Shown here: positions 8,671-16,029 of the stretch, piece after piece | Numbering within the stretch: position 1 is the stretch's first letter | How the letters are laid out: every line of letters begins with the position of its first letter | From: Sunxiuqinia indica | GTDB taxonomy: Bacteria > Bacteroidota > Bacteroidia > Bacteroidales > Prolixibacteraceae | Direction of reading: 5' to 3' | DNA: 64,000 nt | Assembly (NCBI RefSeq): GCF_009847015.1 | Contig: NZ_WVEM01000002.1 | Span: forward strand, 306,040-370,039 | The notes under the pieces: generated by a model | Told to the model about the DNA's origin: nothing | Database searches by the model: none | Seen by the model: the letters and a program-made list of their open reading frames with translations, nothing else | Made by a program: the position numbers and the translations under genes

Positions 8671-9648
8671 ATGACATCTAAGTACGTTATTTTCTTCTTA
8701 TTAATCCTTTTGCTAAGTTGTCGATCGAACAATGATTCCTTAAAAGCAACGTCTTTCATAACTATTTATACAGTTGCTGATGGTTTGACTCTTTTGGGAG
8801 AATCGGTGATTTCAACATCACTTTATGAAAGAGACATCGCCATTACGCCACAGGGAGATGAAATTATCTACACAATGGGAGACTATAAACAAAACAAAAG
8901 GTGCTTAATCGTATTAAGTAAAGAAAACGGGAAGTGGTCGCAACCCGAGATCATGTCTATATCAGGAAGGTACCACGATATTGAACCTTTTTATACCAAC
9001 AAGGGGAACCGATTGTTCTTTGCTTCGAATAGACCAATGAATAACGATAGCACCAGAAATGATTATAACATTTGGTTTAGCGATCGAACTGAAGGTGGAT
9101 GGTCGGAGCCCGAATCGCTGGACTCGATAATAAACACGACCGGAGATGAATTTTTCCCTTCGTTAAGTGAAAAAGGGAATTTATTCTTTACCGCAACACG
9201 AAAGAATGGAATAGGTAGAGAAGATATTTTTAGATCTGAGTATGAAGAAGGTAAGTTTAAATCGCCTAAACCATTGTCGGGTGCAATCAATTCGACACTT
9301 TACGAATTTAATGCCTATGTAAGCCCAGCGGAAGATCTCCTGATTTTTAGCTCATTTGGAAGAGATGATGGTTTTGGTGGTGGTGATTTATATATTAGCC
9401 GAAAAGATGAGAATGGCGAGTGGAGCCAAGCAAAAAATATGGGAGCGGTTATTAATTCTGACAAGTTGGATTATTGCCCTTTTATAGATTGGGAAAACCG
9501 GAACTTCTATTTTACAAGTGAACGAATGGCACCTGATAACCAAGAGCTGGAAAGTGTAAAATCGTTACAGCAAATAGCCAATAGTACTTTAAATGGGTTT
9601 GGTAATATTTATAAAATTGGCCTTAATGAACTCGGAACGTTCGATTGA
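8671..9648 (+). CDS. PD40 beta-propeller lipoprotein
   Basis: The 325-residue product has a lipoprotein signal (LLILLLSC, lipid-bearing cysteine at residue 17). The rest is built of TolB/PD40-type propeller blades: EPFYTNKGNRLFFASNR, YNIWFSDRTEGGWSEPESL, FFPSLSEKGNLFFTATR, VSPAEDLLIFSSFGRDDGFG and CPFIDWENRNFYFTSERM, each with the alternation of displayed value and 'GWSEP/GEWSQ' linkers. Such propellers occur in Bacteroidota envelope proteins, often as binding or scaffold modules. No catalytic residues can be claimed. It lies alone between B copy 6 and a degraded B-like copy. Confidence 0.82.
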   Translation: MTSKYVIFFLLILLLSCRSNNDSLKATSFITIYTVADGLTLLGESVISTSLYERDIAITPQGDEIIYTMGDYKQNKRCLIVLSKENGKWSQPEIMSISGRYHDIEPFYTNKGNRLFFASNRPMNNDSTRNDYNIWFSDRTEGGWSEPESLDSIINTTGDEFFPSLSEKGNLFFTATRKNGIGREDIFRSEYEEGKFKSPKPLSGAINSTLYEFNAYVSPAEDLLIFSSFGRDDGFGGGDLYISRKDENGEWSQAKNMGAVINSDKLDYCPFIDWENRNFYFTSERMAPDNQELESVKSLQQIANSTLNGFGNIYKIGLNELGTFD

Positions 9649-9675
9649 AAAAACGGTACACAATAAACAGGGCTT

Positions 9676-9730
9676 AATGCGGTGTGTAATGCCAAGGATA
9701 AAGGTGAAACCTTCGGCAACGATTCGAAAC
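9676..9730. repeat. Possible degraded B repeat
   Basis: The segment AAGGATAAAGGTGAAACCTTCGGCAACG resembles the 3' half of copy 4 (GGTAAAAGGTGAAATGGTTCGGCAACAGG); the 5' half is hardly recognisable. It is in the expected place between two island genes. The rest of the gap to 9811 shows nothing. Confidence 0.35.
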
Positions 9731-9811
9731 TTCCGGTTGTACTTAGTTAACGATGTCGAATATTATTGCTAAGTTTAGGACATCCTTTCTGAATAATGAC
9801 ATAAAAACTTA

Positions 9812-10399
9812 ATGATCATGAAAACGGTATCAACATTTGATTTATATCTGTGGAATTTATTTGTACCTAAATTAAGCGAAGAGAGTTTTAAAAACCGATT
9901 GGTCTGCTTGCTTGCGGTGTCTTATATATCGGTTTATCAATTACCAAGAAAGTGTCTCGTCAATTATTTCAGGGCTAAGGGTAGCGACATGGTCATTGAT
10001 TCTGAAGCGGTGATCATGAACAACCAGGAGGTTTTAAATCAGTTAACGGAAGCAATCGCCTCATCCAAACGTAACGGATCAACAGCGGGGTCTCTTCGTA
10101 TCTGCCAGACAGATGTTCACAAGCCCAATTACAAGTATTCGATCGGTTCATTTACGATTAACTATTTGATACATGATGAATCGATTGAAATAACACTAAA
10201 ATCAGGATATCATTTCCAACTTAATCCCGACAGACTCACCAGACATTTGCATGGTTGGTTCCATTCACTCACAACAAAAGGGTATGCTAAAAGCTTTGAG
10301 ATTAAGGGTAATCCCTGGACCACATCCTTCCCGGAATTACTTGCTGCTAAAAAGAAGAAGAAAGCTGAAAGACAGCCAAAACTTTCTTTATTGATTTGA
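9812..10399 (+). CDS. Hypothetical protein, unrecognised
   Basis: The 195-residue product (193 if the second ATG at 9818 is used) has no signal peptide and no membrane segment. Visible pieces are an N-terminal helical part (FDLYLWNLFVPKLSEESFKN), a central beta-rich part (YKYSIGSFTINYLIHDESIEITLKSGYHFQLNP) and a lysine-rich tail (AAKKKKKAERQPK). I recognise no family and do not propose a function; the basic tail could bind nucleic acid or be disordered. It lies in the island between a degraded B repeat and copy 7. Confidence 0.55.
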   Translation: MIMKTVSTFDLYLWNLFVPKLSEESFKNRLVCLLAVSYISVYQLPRKCLVNYFRAKGSDMVIDSEAVIMNNQEVLNQLTEAIASSKRNGSTAGSLRICQTDVHKPNYKYSIGSFTINYLIHDESIEITLKSGYHFQLNPDRLTRHLHGWFHSLTTKGYAKSFEIKGNPWTTSFPELLAAKKKKKAERQPKLSLLI

Positions 10400-10465
10400 T
10401 TGCTAAGAAAATATGGAGAACCTGGATCGTTCTTCCTAAATCTTTTAATCGATAAAAACAAGACC

Positions 10466-10587
10466 CTTCGCTCCCGAGCGATTTTATTGCGTGGAGGGTA
10501 GGAGCAAAAGGTTTTCACGGCACAGGGTGAAATGGTGGGGCAGCAGGGGAGATAACAGCATATTACAATATAGAAACAGATTGGCCT
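10466..10587. repeat. B repeat copy 7 (long form)
   Basis: It reads CTTCGCTCCCGAGCGATTTT, then ATTGCGTGGAGGG, TAGGAGCAAAAGG, TTTTCACGGCACAGGGTGAAA and TGGTGGGGCAGCAGGGGAG, then the extension TAACAGCATATTACA ... AACAGATTGGCC shared with copy 6. It ends 40 bp before the ClbS/DfsB-like gene. Confidence 0.85.
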
Positions 10588-10626
10588 GGAAGAGAGCGAC
10601 GCACGCGAACACGTAAAAACAATAAA

Positions 10627-11166
10627 ATGGCAAGACCAGGATCAAAAAGCGACTTACTGGAAGCCGCAAAAACAAATTATGAAAAGCTTTGGAAAGTGAT
10701 TGATTCGATGACAGAACAAGAGCTAAATAAGGATTTTGATTTTTCTGACGACTTAAAGAAAAAAGAAGCTCACTGGAAACGAGACAAGAACCTGAGGGAT
10801 GTTTTAATTCACCTTTACGAATGGCACCAATTGATCCTGAGTTGGGTTCAAGCTAATCTGAATGGTAGTCCATCAAATTTTCTTCCCGAACCATATAATT
10901 GGAAAACATATGGCGAAATGAATGTAGAACTTTGGAATAAACACCAAAACACAGGACTTGAAAAGGCTAAGGAGATGTTTCGAAAAAGCCATAACGATGT
11001 ATTCGGACTCATAGAGCGTTTTTCGAATGATCAGCTTTTTACGAAGCAAGTCTTCAATTGGACAGGAACAACCACCCTCGGGAGTTATTGTGTGTCTGCC
11101 ACTTCGAGTCACTATGAATGGGCAATTAAAAAATTACGTGCACATCTGAATAAAATTCAAAAATAA
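10627..11166 (+). CDS. ClbS/DfsB family four-helix protein
   Basis: The 179-residue product matches the ClbS/DfsB (DUF1706) family: an N-terminal MARPGSKSDLLEAAKTNYEKL helix, the conserved WKRDKNLRDVLIHLYEWHQLILSW segment, the PEPYNWKTYGEMNVELWNKH motif, and a C-terminal SYCVSATSSHYEWAIKKLRAH helix. In the characterised member ClbS this DinB-like four-helix fold protects the colibactin producer; most homologues, including this one, have no known substrate. Length is normal. It starts 40 bp after B repeat copy 7 and is not linked to a biosynthetic cluster. Confidence 0.88.
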   Translation: MARPGSKSDLLEAAKTNYEKLWKVIDSMTEQELNKDFDFSDDLKKKEAHWKRDKNLRDVLIHLYEWHQLILSWVQANLNGSPSNFLPEPYNWKTYGEMNVELWNKHQNTGLEKAKEMFRKSHNDVFGLIERFSNDQLFTKQVFNWTGTTTLGSYCVSATSSHYEWAIKKLRAHLNKIQK

Positions 11167-11283
11167 GTAATCCCGAGCCAGAGAGCCTTTGACGTGAATT
11201 AACAAATCCGGCACAGAAAAGAGAGCAAATAAAAAATAGACGCTTGAATTCTATTGACAATAACAATTATAGATATTAATAAG

Positions 11284-11511
11284 ATGAATAGAAACCAAAC
11301 TGACAAATTGATGAATGTATTATTAAAAATAGCTGCATCTTTAATTTTGGTTGGAGCAATATTTAGAATACAACATTGGGCATATGATGATCAACTATTT
11401 ATGACTGGATTAATTTCAAGCTTTATTCTTGGAAGCATTGAAATTAATCGGTTGAAAAAAATAATTAAGTCAGAAAAAAACGGAAATAATAACTCAACGG
11501 ACAATAAATGA
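11284..11511 (+). CDS. Small GldL-like membrane protein
   Basis: From ATG 11284 the product has 75 residues (an upstream TTG at 11254 would add ten). It has two hydrophobic helices, LMNVLLKIAASLILVGAIFR and FMTGLISSFILGSIEI, and between them GAIFRIQHW, which closely resembles the 'GALFKIQHWP' motif of the N-terminal membrane part of GldL, the type IX secretion/gliding motor subunit. Such stand-alone short relatives exist in Bacteroidota and are not themselves motor proteins as far as I know. It overlaps the start of the next gene by four bases (ATGA), so the two are translationally coupled. Confidence 0.68.
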   Translation: MNRNQTDKLMNVLLKIAASLILVGAIFRIQHWAYDDQLFMTGLISSFILGSIEINRLKKIIKSEKNGNNNSTDNK

Positions 11512-12071
11512 AATCACTTTTATCCATTTGGGCTTCTCCAGTAAAGACATTCGAGTTCCTATCGAAAAGAGATGATTCAACAAACCGGACAATGGTTAAT
11601 ATTTTATCTGCGATGATTACCATCGGTGCCGTATTTCCTCAACTAAAAAATCTTTCTGAACCATTCGGAAATAACAAAATTATAGGAATATTAATCGGAA
11701 TAATACTATCCGGATTGATTGGAATAATCATAGTGAGATTTTTACTAGCATTGATTTATTGGGCAATAGGGAGAATGCTGAAAGGAGAAGCAAGCAAGAA
11801 ACAAATTCAATTGGTTGTAGCCTATTCGCTGATTCCATATTTAATTTACCTGGGAATTGGGCTGATCTTGATTATTCCAGCACTAATCACAAAAAACCTG
11901 GATCTAGTATTTTATCATCATCCGGTTACCTATGTTGTTGTCTGGATTCTTTCGGCACGGAACTTAATTTATGGCTTGTCATATTTCAATAAATACTCTT
12001 ACGGGTATGCACTTCTAAATATTCTAATACCAGCTGGAATTTTTGAATTGATAAAATTAGTTATCAACTAA
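11508..12071 (+). CDS. Yip1-family membrane protein
   Basis: The 187-residue product has about five hydrophobic helices (from about residue 27, 62, 108, 140 and 170) and the N-terminal SIWASPVKTFEFLSKRDD segment typical of YIP1-domain proteins, together with a cytosolic loop IGRMLKGEASKKQIQLVVAYS whose pattern is conserved in that family. Its role in bacteria is unknown. Start ATG 11508 overlaps the stop of the GldL-like gene (ATGA), which suggests a two-gene operon. Confidence 0.75.
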   Translation: MKSLLSIWASPVKTFEFLSKRDDSTNRTMVNILSAMITIGAVFPQLKNLSEPFGNNKIIGILIGIILSGLIGIIIVRFLLALIYWAIGRMLKGEASKKQIQLVVAYSLIPYLIYLGIGLILIIPALITKNLDLVFYHHPVTYVVVWILSARNLIYGLSYFNKYSYGYALLNILIPAGIFELIKLVIN

Positions 12072-12199
12072 GAAAATTCGAGAAAACGATCATCGTTATA
12101 TAAAATACAGAGATCAGCAGTTTTATTTAAGCGAACTGAAAGCAGAACGTTTAAATAAACAATATACCTTTAACCCACAAACGCCTAATCCTTTATACG

Positions 12200-13003
12200 A
12201 TGAGAAATACACAATCTAAGAAAACCCTGAATCAAACGCTCAAAACACTCACTGTTGTTTGCTTACTCATGTTTTCCGTATCGGGAATGGCAGCCAAACG
12301 TAGCATTTACCAGATTAAAATTTACACGCTTGAAAACGCACAACAGGAGCAAGGTTTAGACAAGTACCTGAAAGAAGCTTTTATACCTGCGATGCATCGC
12401 GCCGGAATAAGCAGGGTGGGTGTTTTTAAGCCGGTAGAAGAAGATGAAAACGCAGGTAAATTGATGTATGTTTTTATTCCTTTTAAATCGATCGGAGAAT
12501 TTGAAAAACTTGAGTCGAAGTTGAGCAGCGACAAGCAATACCAGGCAGATGGCAGCGATTACATCAATGCGGCTTTCGACCATGCACCTTATGCCCGAAT
12601 TGAAAGTGTTTTGTTAAGAGCCTTTAAATCAATGCCTGAGTTTGGTGTTCCAACACACAGCACTCCTCCATCCGAAAGGATTTATGAACTAAGAAGCTAC
12701 CAGGGAGCAACTGAAAAATATTATCAGAAAAAGGTAGAGATGTTTACCGATGGCGGAGAGTCACAGCTTTTTATAGATCTGGGATTTCAGCCTATTTTCT
12801 TTGGTGAAGTAATTTCAGGTCCGGTAATGCCGAACCTGATGTACTTAACGACTTTTGAGAATAAGGAAGCGCAAACAAAACGATGGGATGCCTTTCAGGT
12901 CGCACCTCTTTGGCAAACCTTAAAAGCCGACAAGCAATATGCACATACCGTCTCGCATATCGATAAGTCTTATTTACACCCAACTGATTATTCTGATTTG
13001 TAG
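12200..13003 (+). CDS. Secreted NIPSNAP-family protein
   Basis: The 267-residue product has an N-terminal signal peptide after a basic stretch (LTVVCLLMFSVSGMAA, about residues 17-32). Two NIPSNAP ferredoxin-like repeats follow: first YQIKIYTLENAQQEQGLDKYLKEAFIPAMHRAGISRVGVF, second ERIYELRSYQGATEKYYQKKVEMF...FIDLGFQPIFFGEVISG. Each shows the typical 'ye(l/i)r.Y....' start and the W/F-rich end (RWDAFQVAPLWQTLK). Function in bacteria is unknown; the signal peptide indicates periplasmic location. Confidence 0.85.
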   Translation: MRNTQSKKTLNQTLKTLTVVCLLMFSVSGMAAKRSIYQIKIYTLENAQQEQGLDKYLKEAFIPAMHRAGISRVGVFKPVEEDENAGKLMYVFIPFKSIGEFEKLESKLSSDKQYQADGSDYINAAFDHAPYARIESVLLRAFKSMPEFGVPTHSTPPSERIYELRSYQGATEKYYQKKVEMFTDGGESQLFIDLGFQPIFFGEVISGPVMPNLMYLTTFENKEAQTKRWDAFQVAPLWQTLKADKQYAHTVSHIDKSYLHPTDYSDL

Positions 13004-13169
13004 CTGTCGATGTCGTTGCACCTAAACGTTTATTCCCCAAAAAAATTTATCGATAGATCATTGCTCTTAGCTGCAACAACATGTTATATCCCAGATAGAA
13101 AAAAATGAGGCATTTTGCCTGAGAGAAACAAACATGAAATTCAACAATTAATCATTTAAAAACTAAATC

Positions 13170-13352
13170 ATGGGCCTTTTTACTTTCTTTCCTATTCTAA
13201 TTGTTATTGTTTATTTAGCGATACTGTTTGGAATATTTTATTTGATTTATACGTGGGTGAATAAATTTATATCCTTGAAGCAGGAGCATAACGACTTGTT
13301 AAGGGAAATCGTAAGTAAGATGGACAATCATAAAAGTAGTACGCCTCAATAA
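13170..13352 (+). CDS. Small single-pass membrane protein
   Basis: The 60-residue product has one strong membrane helix (FFPILIVIVYLAILFGIFYLIYTWV) followed by an amphipathic, charged cytoplasmic tail (LKQEHNDLLREIVSKMDNH). Such short helix-plus-coil proteins are frequent in Bacteroidota. The ATG is preceded by AAACTAAATC with little Shine-Dalgarno signal, which is normal in this phylum. No function can be proposed. The gap 13353-13596 holds nothing I recognise. Confidence 0.5.
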   Translation: MGLFTFFPILIVIVYLAILFGIFYLIYTWVNKFISLKQEHNDLLREIVSKMDNHKSSTPQ

Positions 13353-13596
13353 TTTGGTGTATTGCATCGGGGTGTTTAAGCGGCGGTCAGCAGTGAATTG
13401 TCCCATCGTCCTTCACATTCCGGTGAACAGTGATGCTCTCTGAAACCGGCTCTTCATAATGCCGATATGAACCCTATTCGTTGGTCATTTTCTGCTTCAA
13501 GACAAGATGATGGGACCTGAATGATGTTAGCCCGATAGTTGTGGATGAGAAGCCATCTCCAACGTGTTCGGTGTCTGTTTAAATTTCAACTCCGGA

Positions 13597-14895
13597 TTAT
13601 TCTTCATCCGTCGTGGCAATCTTATACAAGAACTTATCATTGCGCTGTAGAATTGCTCCTCTCAAGATCGCTGGCGTTGCTTTAAACATTCCATCCAGCT
13701 TATTTTCCGCGAGCAGATCATAATTCGGGGCTGCCGCAATCACGGTAGTTTCTCCTTTATTATTGGTGAAATAAATTGCACCGGCAGCATAAATCGGCGA
13801 GCAGTTGAAATGCCCTTTTAGCTTTTCGGTCCAATAAACCTCCCCATTGCCTGGGTTTAAACAAGTCAGTGTGCCACGCTCTTCAATCATAAACAGCAAG
13901 CTGTCTACAATCACCGGTGTCGAAGTTTGAGGAACGTGTTCATCGGTTTGCCAAACGATATGCGTATCCGTTAGGTCACCTTCCCCTGTTGGATCGACAG
14001 CCAACAGCTTTGCAAAATAGGGTGCTCCCTGAGACAGCACCCAACCTGAATTAACCAGCACCAGCCCCTTATAAAACAGAGGCATGCTTACAGCTGAATC
14101 TTCACCATAAAAGACACGCCAATTCTCCTCTCCGGTGTTCGGATTGTAGGAAATAGCGAATAGCGATCGGTTGGTAATCAGTTGATCCTTGCCATCAACC
14201 GAAATAATCAGAGGCGTTTGGTAGGACTTCCGATAAACCGGTGCAACATCTTCATAAACCTTTTCATCAGGCGTTCCGACCTGCCAAACCGTTTCACCTG
14301 TATGCTTGTTCAGGGCATAAATATTCTGCAGGTCGGTTCCTTCCAGATGAACAATCAGCAAATCCTGATAGAGGATGGTTGAAGAAGCCGCACCTTGCAA
14401 ATGCTCACAGTTTAAATCAGTCCGGCTCCAGACGACCTCAAAGCTCCGCGTATCAATACAGGCTGTTCCGTAAGTGCCAAAGTGTACATAAATAAAATCT
14501 TTATCAATGCTTGGCGTTGGAGTAGCATAGCTGTTGGTGGTGTGCATCCGCTGAACCGAATCTGGTCGGTACAGCTCCAATTCCTGAATCGTTTCTCCAG
14601 TTTCAAAATCAAGACAAACAACCGAAAACCATTCCCCATAGCGATCGGCTGTCGTCATCCAAACTTGATTACCAAAGACCACGGGCGACGACCAGCCCAC
14701 ACCTTTTACCGGTACTTTCCATGCGATGTTTTCTGTTTCACTCCAACGAATGGGGGCTTTCTCTGATTCCGATAAGCCATTCAAATTCGTTCCACGAAAA
14801 TGAGTCCAGTTTTCGGGTTGGGTTCTTGAACAAGAAAAGATGAGTTGTGCCAGCAGAATAAGCACGAAGATGCCAGAAAGAGTTGTTTTACGCAT
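13597..14895 (-). CDS. PQQ-like beta-propeller lipoprotein
   Basis: The 432-residue product has a lipobox (LIFSC, cysteine at residue 22). The mature part is an outer-membrane-assembly/PQQ-like beta-propeller: it begins WTHFRGTNLNGLSESEKAPIRWS, a motif typical of secreted 'quinoprotein' propellers, then repeated blades such as GVGWSSPVVFGNQVWMTTAD, YALNKHTGETVWQVG, TSTPVIVDSLLFMIEERGTLTCLNPGNGEVYW and NCSPIYAAGAIYFTNNKGE. No calcium/PQQ ligand set typical of dehydrogenases is evident, so I do not call it an enzyme. It is the first - strand gene after the island. Confidence 0.85.
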   Translation of the reverse strand: MRKTTLSGIFVLILLAQLIFSCSRTQPENWTHFRGTNLNGLSESEKAPIRWSETENIAWKVPVKGVGWSSPVVFGNQVWMTTADRYGEWFSVVCLDFETGETIQELELYRPDSVQRMHTTNSYATPTPSIDKDFIYVHFGTYGTACIDTRSFEVVWSRTDLNCEHLQGAASSTILYQDLLIVHLEGTDLQNIYALNKHTGETVWQVGTPDEKVYEDVAPVYRKSYQTPLIISVDGKDQLITNRSLFAISYNPNTGEENWRVFYGEDSAVSMPLFYKGLVLVNSGWVLSQGAPYFAKLLAVDPTGEGDLTDTHIVWQTDEHVPQTSTPVIVDSLLFMIEERGTLTCLNPGNGEVYWTEKLKGHFNCSPIYAAGAIYFTNNKGETTVIAAAPNYDLLAENKLDGMFKATPAILRGAILQRNDKFLYKIATTDEE

Positions 14896-15098
14896 GATTA
14901 GCCGTTTAGTCGTTGTTTGATCTTTTGTCTAAAGATCGCTACTTATTCTGTTTTTCTATGCATTGTTGGCTTATAAATTTACGATTTCGTCCATACCGAT
15001 CTTGCAACTCAAATCTCAATCAAGCCCGACCTGCTCCTCACTTGAATGAATACCGCAATGAGAAGAATGAACAAGACAAACAGAATAGACTTTTTTAG

Positions 15099-15170
15099 AC
15101 TTCATTGCGAGGGAAGAAAACGGGAAAGGCTTTTGTGGCATCTGATGAAATGGTGCGGCGGAGAGGGGCA
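15099..15170. repeat. B repeat copy 8 (outlier)
   Basis: CATTGCGAGGG, AAAGGCTTTTGTGGCATCTGATGAAATGGTGCGGCGGAGAGGGGCAG match the 3' half of the B consensus (AAAGGTTTTCACGG...GTGAAATGGTGCGGCAGCGGGG). It is the only clear copy after 10.6 kb and lies in the 348-bp gap 14896-15243, which otherwise holds only the terminator at 15191-15222. Confidence 0.6.
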
Positions 15171-15190
15171 GATGCATCTTCAATCTAAAG

Positions 15191-15222
15191 CAAAAAAGCA
15201 CCTGCTATAATCAGGTGCCTTT
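15191..15222 (-). terminator. Rho-independent terminator of the rubrerythrin gene
   Basis: Read on the - strand, GCACCTG and CAGGTGC form a 7-bp perfect stem around a 7-base A/T loop, followed directly by a run of six T. It lies 21 bp past the stop of the gene at 15244-15645. Confidence 0.88.
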
Positions 15223-15243
15223 TCGTAAGAACATGTTAACAAA

Positions 15244-15645
15244 TTACTTTAATAGTGATTTCGCCATTTCAGCATGACGGAGTTCATCGTCAATGATTTG
15301 CTGGATTTTGGGAAAATCGTCTTTTAAGGGCTGATAACTATCAATTGATTTCAACTCCCCTTTCTCCAACAAGCCGATTACAAAGTTATGGCCCAGTAAT
15401 TTATAAAGAAAGCCCACCAGTTTTGCTTTTGTTGCTTCGGGTTTTAATACCTCATTGGTATATGATTTCAGGATTGCGGCATGTTTCCCTTCATCTGCAG
15501 CTATTTCTAAAAATACCTTTGCCCCATTGTTGTGTTTGGTAATTTTAGCCAAACGCTGATAAATAAGAACGGCATTGAGTTCACCTTGCTGAGCTCTTAC
15601 TAACTTTTCTTTCTGCTCTTTTGTCATATCACGCTGTATTTTCAT
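15244..15645 (-). CDS. Rubrerythrin/ferritin-like di-iron protein
   Basis: The 133-residue product has ferritin-like helix motifs with carboxylate and histidine ligands: EKLVRAQQGELNAVLIYQRLAKI (helix 1, E), FLEIAADEGKHAAILKSY (ExxH), and QQIIDDELRHAEMAKSLL (ExxH). There is a short central insert around FLYKLLGHNFVIGLLEKGE. It lacks the C-terminal rubredoxin domain of classical rubrerythrin, so it resembles the short VIT1/rubrerythrin-like group. I infer a role in peroxide or iron handling in the cytosol. It has its own terminator and no operon partners. Confidence 0.82.
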   Translation of the reverse strand: MKIQRDMTKEQKEKLVRAQQGELNAVLIYQRLAKITKHNNGAKVFLEIAADEGKHAAILKSYTNEVLKPEATKAKLVGFLYKLLGHNFVIGLLEKGELKSIDSYQPLKDDFPKIQQIIDDELRHAEMAKSLLK

Positions 15646-16029
15646 TCCTCAAAGAACGCGAAAAGGTTTTAATCTGCAAGCTTACTTTTATTGGACTGAG
15701 AACAGAGACAACATGCTGATGTCTGACAAACCTCCGGACACGTGCAGCAGTCTGCCTCTCAGCTGATCGAATGCACCAGCGAGGAGTGAATTGGTCCGAA
15801 GTCAAAACACCGTATCGGACGACTCAAAAACGGATGGCCGGAATTGCTCTATTTGCGGGCAAAGAGATCACACCCATGCAGCTTTTAAAGTAGGATGCAC
15901 ATTCCTCAAATTTTGGATTGCGAAATATCTTCATTAAATTATAGAGCTTCAACGGGAGGTCTACACCCATTTTCATGCATTGATTGCTGTTTCAAGAGAG
16001 CAGAGAGTCGTAATTTAAATTGATAACCT
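15646..16029. other. Gene-free gap of 384 bp
   Basis: This divergent gap separates the - strand rubrerythrin from the + strand MltF-like gene. I see no repeat copy, hairpin or convincing short gene. Promoters for both neighbours should be here, but I cannot point to a clear TTTG/TAnnTTTG pair. Confidence 0.5.

Noticed and set aside
998-10587. Integron attC sites
   Set aside because: The B repeats lack the GTTRRRY and RYYYAAC ends and the single long cruciform of attC, and no integron integrase is in the window. The cassette likeness is kept as inference only.
15740-15894. Open frame of about 50 codons in the gap before mltF
   Set aside because: It starts without an RBS, has no recognisable motif, and similar lengths occur by chance in this DNA.
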